Below the pieces are notes generated by a model. The model made no database searches, was not told the origin of the DNA, and saw only the letters and a list, made by a program, of their open reading frames with translations. Below are positions 14,117 to 16,025 of a stretch of 16,025 bases of DNA, in pieces. This DNA is from Clostridiaceae bacterium (GTDB lineage: Bacteria; Bacillota; Clostridia; DSM-8532). A program made the translations under genes and the position numbers. The stretch covers positions 1 to 16,025 of the forward strand of contig JAAYGP010000384.1 of NCBI GenBank assembly GCA_012727625.1, in the 5' to 3' direction. The first letter of the stretch is position 1. Every line of letters begins with the position of its first letter.

Positions 14117-16025
14117 TCAGCTTACATCCAGCATATCCATATACTCATGTCCGTGTTCGGATATATAGTCTTTTCTCCCCTGAAGATTATCTCCCAGCAG
14201 GAGATCGAAAAACTCCCGCGTTAAATTGATGTCGTCCGGAAGAACCTTGATAAGCCTTCTTGTTTCAGGATTCATGGTTGTCTGCCACATCATTTCCGGA
14301 TCATTTTCCCCCAGACCTTTGGAACGCTGGATGATGACTTTCTTTCCTTTCAGCTGTTTCAATATATCGGATTTTTCCTTTTCATTGTAGGCAAACCAGG
14401 TTTTATCGTTGTATTTTATTTCAAATAACGGAGATTCCGCAATATAGACTTTCCCTTTCTGTATTAAGGTTGGTGTCAGCCTGTAGAGCATTGCCAGTAT
14501 CAGTGTTCTGATTTGAAATCCGTCAACATCGGCGTCGGTGCAGATTATGATCTTGCTCCATCTTAGGTTTTCAATATCAAAGGTGCTTAAATCCTTGTTA
14601 TGCCTTGTCTTAATCTCAACTCCGCATCCAAACACTTTCAAAAGGTCAACTATGATTTCATTTTTAAATATATTATCATAGTTGGCTTTAAGGCAATTCA
14701 ATATTTTCCCGCGCACCGGCATAATAGCCTGAAACTCGGAATCCCTGGCCATCTTACAGGAACCCAGGGCTGAATCACCCTCAACAATATAAAGCTCACG
14801 CTTTAATATATCCTTGGTTCTGCAATCAACAAACTTTTTCACCCGATTGGAAAGATCCACTTTCACCGACAGTTTTTTGCGCACGTCAATTCTTGCTCTT
14901 TCGGCAGACTCGCGGCTTCTCTTGTTAATTAAAACCTGGGCGGTAATTTTTTCAGCTTCGTCCTTATTTTCTATCAGGTATACTTCAAGCTGCTTTTTTA
15001 AGAAGTCTGTCATTGCTTCCTGAATGAATCTGTTGGTAATGGATTTCTTCGTTTGGTTTTCATAGCTTGTAACAGTTGAGAATGAACTGCTTACAAATAT
15101 CAAACTATCCTGGATGTCAGCAAAAGTAATTTTTGATTCCGACTTGTTATATTTATTATTGTTTTTTAAATATTTATCAATCTCGTATACAAACGCGCTT
15201 TTAACAGCTTTATCCGGTGCTCCGCCATACTCAAGAAAGCTTGAATTATGATAGTATTCAAGCACATTTACTTCGTTGTGGAACATAAATGCTATTTGCA
15301 TTTTAACCTTGTATTCCGGTTTATCCTCACGGTCACGACCTTTTACGGAGGTTTCAAAGTACTGTACCGATGAAAGCCCCGTATCTTTTCCCAGTTCCCT
15401 GACATAATCGCATATTCCGTTCTCATAAAAGAACTCTTCCTTGTTTCCCGATTCTTCATCTTCAAGTATAAATGTAATTCCCGGGTTGACAACGGACTGC
15501 CTTTTCAGCGTTTCCCTGTAATACTCAATTGGGATTTTTATATCTGTAAATACCTCCAAATCAGGCTTCCAGTGGGTTATTGTCCCCGTGTGTTCGTAGC
15601 CGGCTTTTTCTTTTTTTAAGCCTCCTACGTTTTCTCCCTTTCTGAATTCCAGTGAGTATTTATAGCCGTCCTTATAAACAGTTACAAACATAAATTCGGA
15701 GCTGTATTGGGTTGCGCAGGCCCCAAGCCCGTTCAGACCAAGACTGAATTCATAGTTGCTTCCGCTGTTGTTGTCAAATTTACCTCCGGCATACAGCTCA
15801 CAGTATATCAATTCCCAGTTGTATCTCCGCTCTTTTTGATTATATTCAAGGGGAATTCCTCTCCCCTGATCCTCCACGGTTATTGTAAAATCTTTATGCC
15901 TTATTACTCGGATAATTTTCCCATACCCTTCACGGGCTTCATCAATAGAGTTTGACAGGATTTCAAAAAATGAATGCTGGCAGCCCTCAAGCCCGTCTGA
16001 TCCAAAGATAACTCCAGGTCTCAGC
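14117..16025 (-). CDS. Divergent DNA topoisomerase IV/gyrase subunit B, N-terminus off the right edge
   Basis: ATPase subunit partnering the A subunit downstream. The frame is open to the window end (codons from 16024; about 635 residues visible). The GTG at 15877 is internal, because upstream codons encode the conserved LRPGVIFGSDG and EILSNSIDEA blocks; only about 20-35 N-terminal residues are missing. From the first visible residue: GHKL ATPase with catalytic E21, magnesium-binding N25, D52 in VEDQGRGIP, and the lid GLNGLG at 96-101, where gyrases have GLHGVG. The ATP-sensing QTK is at 324-326. The TOPRIM domain has EGDSA at 415-419 and DADVDG at 497-502; QRSKGLGE is at 566-573. EGDSA is followed by LGSCK instead of the usual GGSAK. 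Catalytic residues are intact, so the enzyme should be active. Function: ATP-dependent strand passage for decatenation or relaxation. Confidence 0.92.
   Translation of the reverse strand, partial: LRPGVIFGSDGLEGCQHSFFEILSNSIDEAREGYGKIIRVIRHKDFTITVEDQGRGIPLEYNQKERRYNWELIYCELYAGGKFDNNSGSNYEFSLGLNGLGACATQYSSEFMFVTVYKDGYKYSLEFRKGENVGGLKKEKAGYEHTGTITHWKPDLEVFTDIKIPIEYYRETLKRQSVVNPGITFILEDEESGNKEEFFYENGICDYVRELGKDTGLSSVQYFETSVKGRDREDKPEYKVKMQIAFMFHNEVNVLEYYHNSSFLEYGGAPDKAVKSAFVYEIDKYLKNNNKYNKSESKITFADIQDSLIFVSSSFSTVTSYENQTKKSITNRFIQEAMTDFLKKQLEVYLIENKDEAEKITAQVLINKRSRESAERARIDVRKKLSVKVDLSNRVKKFVDCRTKDILKRELYIVEGDSALGSCKMARDSEFQAIMPVRGKILNCLKANYDNIFKNEIIVDLLKVFGCGVEIKTRHNKDLSTFDIENLRWSKIIICTDADVDGFQIRTLILAMLYRLTPTLIQKGKVYIAESPLFEIKYNDKTWFAYNEKEKSDILKQLKGKKVIIQRSKGLGENDPEMMWQTTMNPETRRLIKVLPDDINLTREFFDLLLGDNLQGRKDYISEHGHEYMDMLDVS

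Noticed and set aside
15877..15879. GTG at 15877 as the start of the topoisomerase B subunit
   Set aside because: Upstream in-frame codons to the window edge encode the conserved RPG and NSIDEA blocks of the ATPase domain, so the GTG is an internal valine.

Overview
The window looks like a chromosomal segment of a low-to-moderate-GC Firmicute, most likely a clostridium. The signs are strong AGGAGG-like ribosome sites, a lipoprotein solute-binding protein, a CUT1 sugar transporter without its own ATPase, and a divergent GyrA/GyrB-like topoisomerase pair. Every gene I can support is on the minus strand, so the window reads biologically from right to left. I saw no tRNA, rRNA, CRISPR array, phage gene or intact insertion sequence.

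Right edge to about 11.8 kb: a divergent type IIA topoisomerase pair, B subunit (N-terminus off the window) followed by A subunit. A 22-bp stem-loop and a possible promoter separate it from the next block.

11.6 to 3.5 kb: a carbohydrate-type catabolic locus. In transcription order it has an LsrF/FbaB-like class I aldolase, a SorC-family regulator, a zinc-dependent medium-chain dehydrogenase, an NAD-kinase/AcoX-like protein, two CUT1 permeases, a UgpB-like lipoprotein binding protein and a xylose-isomerase-like TIM-barrel enzyme. The genes fit uptake, oxidation or isomerisation, and aldol cleavage of one substrate under the SorC regulator. The substrate cannot be named from sequence. No recognisable FGGY, PfkB or ROK sugar kinase is present; the only kinase-fold protein is the NAD-kinase-like one. 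An identical 11-base box (GCCAACGTAAA on the minus strand) lies just upstream of both the regulator and the ABC operon and is the best candidate operator.

3.5 to 3.1 kb: a 361-bp gap with a GC-rich hairpin and a weak, probably decayed reading frame. It may be a remnant of a mobile element.

3.1 kb to left edge: an apparent three-gene operon with an ADP-ribosylglycohydrolase-family hydrolase, an AEC-family permease (ATGA overlap) and an MFS transporter (C-terminus off the window). A DraG-type hydrolase tied to two unrelated permeases suggests small-molecule glycoside handling rather than protein de-ADP-ribosylation, but this is inference.

I found no clearly new defence or mobile system. The most interesting points are the catabolic locus with a NAD-kinase-like protein where a sugar kinase would be expected, the shared operator-like box, the hydrolase/permease operon, and the unusual active-site neighbourhoods of the topoisomerase pair.
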